A stretch of DNA of 9,221 bases from Atopobium sp. UBA2090 (GTDB lineage Bacteria > Actinomycetota > Coriobacteriia > Coriobacteriales > Atopobiaceae): NCBI GenBank assembly GCA_002331575.1, contig DCZG01000159.1, positions 464 through 9,684 on the forward strand. The letters are read 5' to 3'. Positions within the stretch are counted from its first letter, which is position 1, and each line of letters begins with the position of its first letter. Below, piece after piece: positions 6,337 through 9,221 of this stretch. Made by a program: the position numbers and the translations under genes. The notes under the pieces were generated by a model, which saw only the letters and a list, made by a program, of their open reading frames with translations, was not told where the DNA came from and ran no database searches.

Positions 6337-7826
6337 ATGGTCCGCAGCAGTGGCATAATCCTCCCCATCTCCTCCCTTCCTTCTCCCTACGGGATCGGCA
6401 CCCTCGGGGCGTCTGCCCACGAGTTCGTGGATTTCCTGGCTGCGGCAGGGCAGTCCTGGTGGCAGATTCTCCCCGTCGGTCCCACGAGCTTCGGCGACTC
6501 GCCCTACCAGAGCCCCTCGACCTACGCGGGAAACCCGTACTTCATCGACCTCGACCTGCTCGTGGAGGATGGTCTCCTCGAGCAGGATGAGGTGGACGCC
6601 CTCCCGTGGGGACCTGATCCCTCTCGCGTGGACTATCGCCTGATCTATGAGAACCGCCTTCCGCTTCTGCGCAAGGCCACCGAGCGCGGCTGGAAGCGTG
6701 ACGCCGCCGAGGTCGCTCGGTTCGCCGAGGAGAACGACGGATGGCTTCCCGACTATGCCCTGTTCATGGCCGTGAAGAGGCACTTCGGCATGGTCTCCTG
6801 GACCGAGTGGCCGGACGACGACATCCGACTCCGGAAGGCGAGCTCGATCGAGCGCTACCGCGAGCTCCTCGCCGACGACGTGAGGCTCTTCACGTACATG
6901 CAGTTCCTCTTCTTCAAGCAGTGGAACGCGCTGCGTGACTACGCCCACGAATGCGGCGTGCGCATCTTGGGCGACCTGCCCATCTACGTGGCGCTCGACT
7001 CGGCCGACGTCTGGGCGAGCCCCCAGTGGTTCCAGCTCGACAAGGACAACGTCCCTACGGGCGTCGCCGGGGTACCTCCCGACTACTTCAGCGCGGACGG
7101 CCAGCTCTGGGGCAACCCGCTCTACGACTACCAGGCCATGGCGCGTGACGGCTATGGTTGGTGGATCAAGCGCATCGGCGGCGTGAGCAGGCTCTACGAC
7201 GCGATTCGCATCGACCACTTCCGCGGCTTCGAGAGCTACTGGGCGGTCCCGTACGGCGACACCACCGCAAAGCGCGGCAGATGGGTCAAGGGTCCCGGCA
7301 TGGACCTGGTCGGGCTTCTCTCGAAAACGTACCCCGACCTGTTCTTCATTGCGGAGGATCTCGGGTATCCGACGCCAGAGGTCAGCAAGCTCCTCGCCGA
7401 CTCGGGCTTCCCGGGCATGAAGGTGCTCGAGTTCGCCTTCGACTCGCGTGACGAGAGCAACTACCTGCCCCACACCTACGTGCCTCACTGCGTGTGCTAC
7501 ACGGGCACGCACGACAACCCTCCGCTCGAGGGCTGGCACAGGGAGGCCGACCCCGCTGACGTCAGGATGGCGGAGAGCTACCTTGGCATCACCGACGAGG
7601 AGGGCTTCGTGTGGGGGTTCGTCCGCGGTGGCATGAGCAGCGTCGCTGAGCTCTTCGTCGCTCAGATGCAGGACTATCTCGAACTAGGGTCCGAGGCCCG
7701 GACGAACGTCCCCGGGATTCTCGGCGGCAATTGGCAGTGGCGCCTCGTGCCAGGGCAGACGAGCCCCGAGCTCGCCGAGCACATCGCCACTATGACACGC
7801 ATGTATGGAAGGAGCGCGAGACGCTA

Positions 7827-7827
<1 letters not shown>
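6337..7827 (+). CDS. malQ: 4-alpha-glucanotransferase (amylomaltase, GH77)
   Basis: This 496-residue cytoplasmic enzyme transfers alpha-1,4-glucan segments between malto-oligosaccharides and releases glucose. Its length is typical of the compact bacterial amylomaltases. The N-terminus RSSGIILPISSLPSPYGIGTLG is a family signature, as are WWQILPVGPT (41-50), GDSPYQSPSTYAGNPYFIDL (53-72) and ILGDLPIYVALDSADVW (210-226). The catalytic triad is present: nucleophile D293 in RIDHFRGF, acid/base E340 in FIAEDLG, and D393 in YTGTHDNP. As I recall it, the first two fall at the same numbers as in the Thermus enzyme. The C-terminal NWQWRLVPGQ is also characteristic. The start is ATG 6337. The stop overlaps the ATPase start as TAATG. 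Placement between permeases and ATPase is the main reason to assign the transporter to maltodextrins. No glycogen/maltodextrin phosphorylase gene is in the window, so longer products must be handled by GH13 or enzymes elsewhere. Confidence 0.97.
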
Positions 7828-9029
<1,202 letters not shown>

Positions 9030-9095
9030 TTACGGCAATTCGCCTGGAGCGATGACGGGCTCCCTTTCCGGCCCATTCTCTCCCCGGGTATTGCA

Positions 9096-9143
9096 GGCGG
9101 CAGGTCCGTGCTCCCCCCTCCTCGGACCTGCCGCCACTTTTCT
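9096..9143 (+). terminator. Intrinsic terminator of the operon
   Basis: GGCGGCAGGTCCG (9096-9108) and CGGACCTGCCGCC (9123-9135) form a perfect 13-bp stem with a 14-base, C-rich loop. The T-rich run ACTTTTCTGTCT follows. It lies 66 bp after the ATPase stop and ends the six-gene operon. I found no gene between that stop and the hairpin. Confidence 0.9.
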
Positions 9144-9221
9144 GTCTCGGTGGCGCACGCGTGCGCGGCATTTGTCGCGACGACGTCGACCCACGCGCGT
9201 GCGGAGGGGCCCCAACGCACG
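9144..9221. other. Palindrome-rich intergenic tail, no supported gene
   Basis: The last 78 bases hold several perfect palindromes: GCGCACGCGTGCGC (9153-9166), CACGCGCGTG (9192-9201) and GGGGCCCC (9206-9213), plus TCGCGA and CGACGTCG between them. An open frame from GTG 9150 runs to the window end but has no ribosome binding site. It could be the control region of the next gene or just GC-rich spacer. Confidence 0.35.

Noticed and set aside
6322..7539. Long open frame (about 405 codons) on the minus strand opposite malQ, and similar ones at 3100-4056, 4594-5466, 5346-6368 and 7824-8987
   Set aside because: They lie opposite clearly conserved genes. Their products are low-complexity, rich in V, E, D, G, A and R, with no recognisable motif. 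They are by-products of high-GC codon use.
7731..7826. Upstream extension of the ATPase frame into malQ
   Set aside because: The extra residues are arginine/alanine-rich frame shadow of malQ; the family N-terminus MAEVSFKHVKKVY begins at ATG 7827.
9150..9221. Possible GTG-started gene running off the right edge
   Set aside because: No Shine-Dalgarno sequence precedes it and the translation (VAHACAAFVATT...) resembles nothing I know; the palindromes explain its composition.

Overview
The window is GC-rich DNA (roughly 60-65% by eye) with tightly packed genes and strong AGGAGG-type ribosome binding sites. Together with a lipoprotein sugar-binding protein and a LacI-type regulator, this suggests a Gram-positive actinobacterium. 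My best guess is Coriobacteriia (an Olsenella, Atopobium or Collinsella-like gut or oral anaerobe). That placement is inference from composition and protein style, because no rRNA or marker gene is present.

Layout: (1) 1-533, the 3' part of a GNAT acetyltransferase gene on the + strand, cut by the window edge. (2) 554-1834, a cytoplasmic GH13 alpha-amylase-family gene on the - strand, convergent with the GNAT gene and divergent from everything that follows. (3) 1835-2072, a divergent control region with a candidate sigma-70 promoter and a compact 38-bp operator built from three CG-centred LacI-type sites spaced exactly 12 bp apart. (4) 2073-9029, six co-directional genes: LacI-family regulator, sugar-binding lipoprotein, two MalF/MalG-type permeases, 4-alpha-glucanotransferase (malQ), and an MsmK/UgpC/MalK-type ABC ATPase. 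(5) 9030-9221, a strong intrinsic terminator followed by a palindrome-rich intergenic tail.

The genes make a coherent maltodextrin or alpha-glucan uptake and breakdown locus. The lipoprotein would capture the oligosaccharide, the two permeases with the ATPase would import it, and malQ plus the GH13 enzyme would disproportionate and hydrolyse it in the cytoplasm. The LacI-type protein probably senses the sugar. The only operator-like sequence seen lies in front of the regulator gene itself, with none found in the 61 bp before the binding-protein gene, so autoregulation of the whole operon is the simplest model. A GC-rich hairpin directly after the binding-protein gene probably sets a high binding-protein to permease ratio. 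The last four genes are tightly coupled (TAATG overlap, 4-bp gap, TAATG overlap).

I did not find a previously undescribed system. The points most worth a second look are the triple-site operator, the lysine-rich insertion in the ATPase nucleotide-binding domain, the seven cysteines of the mature binding protein, and the intercistronic hairpin.
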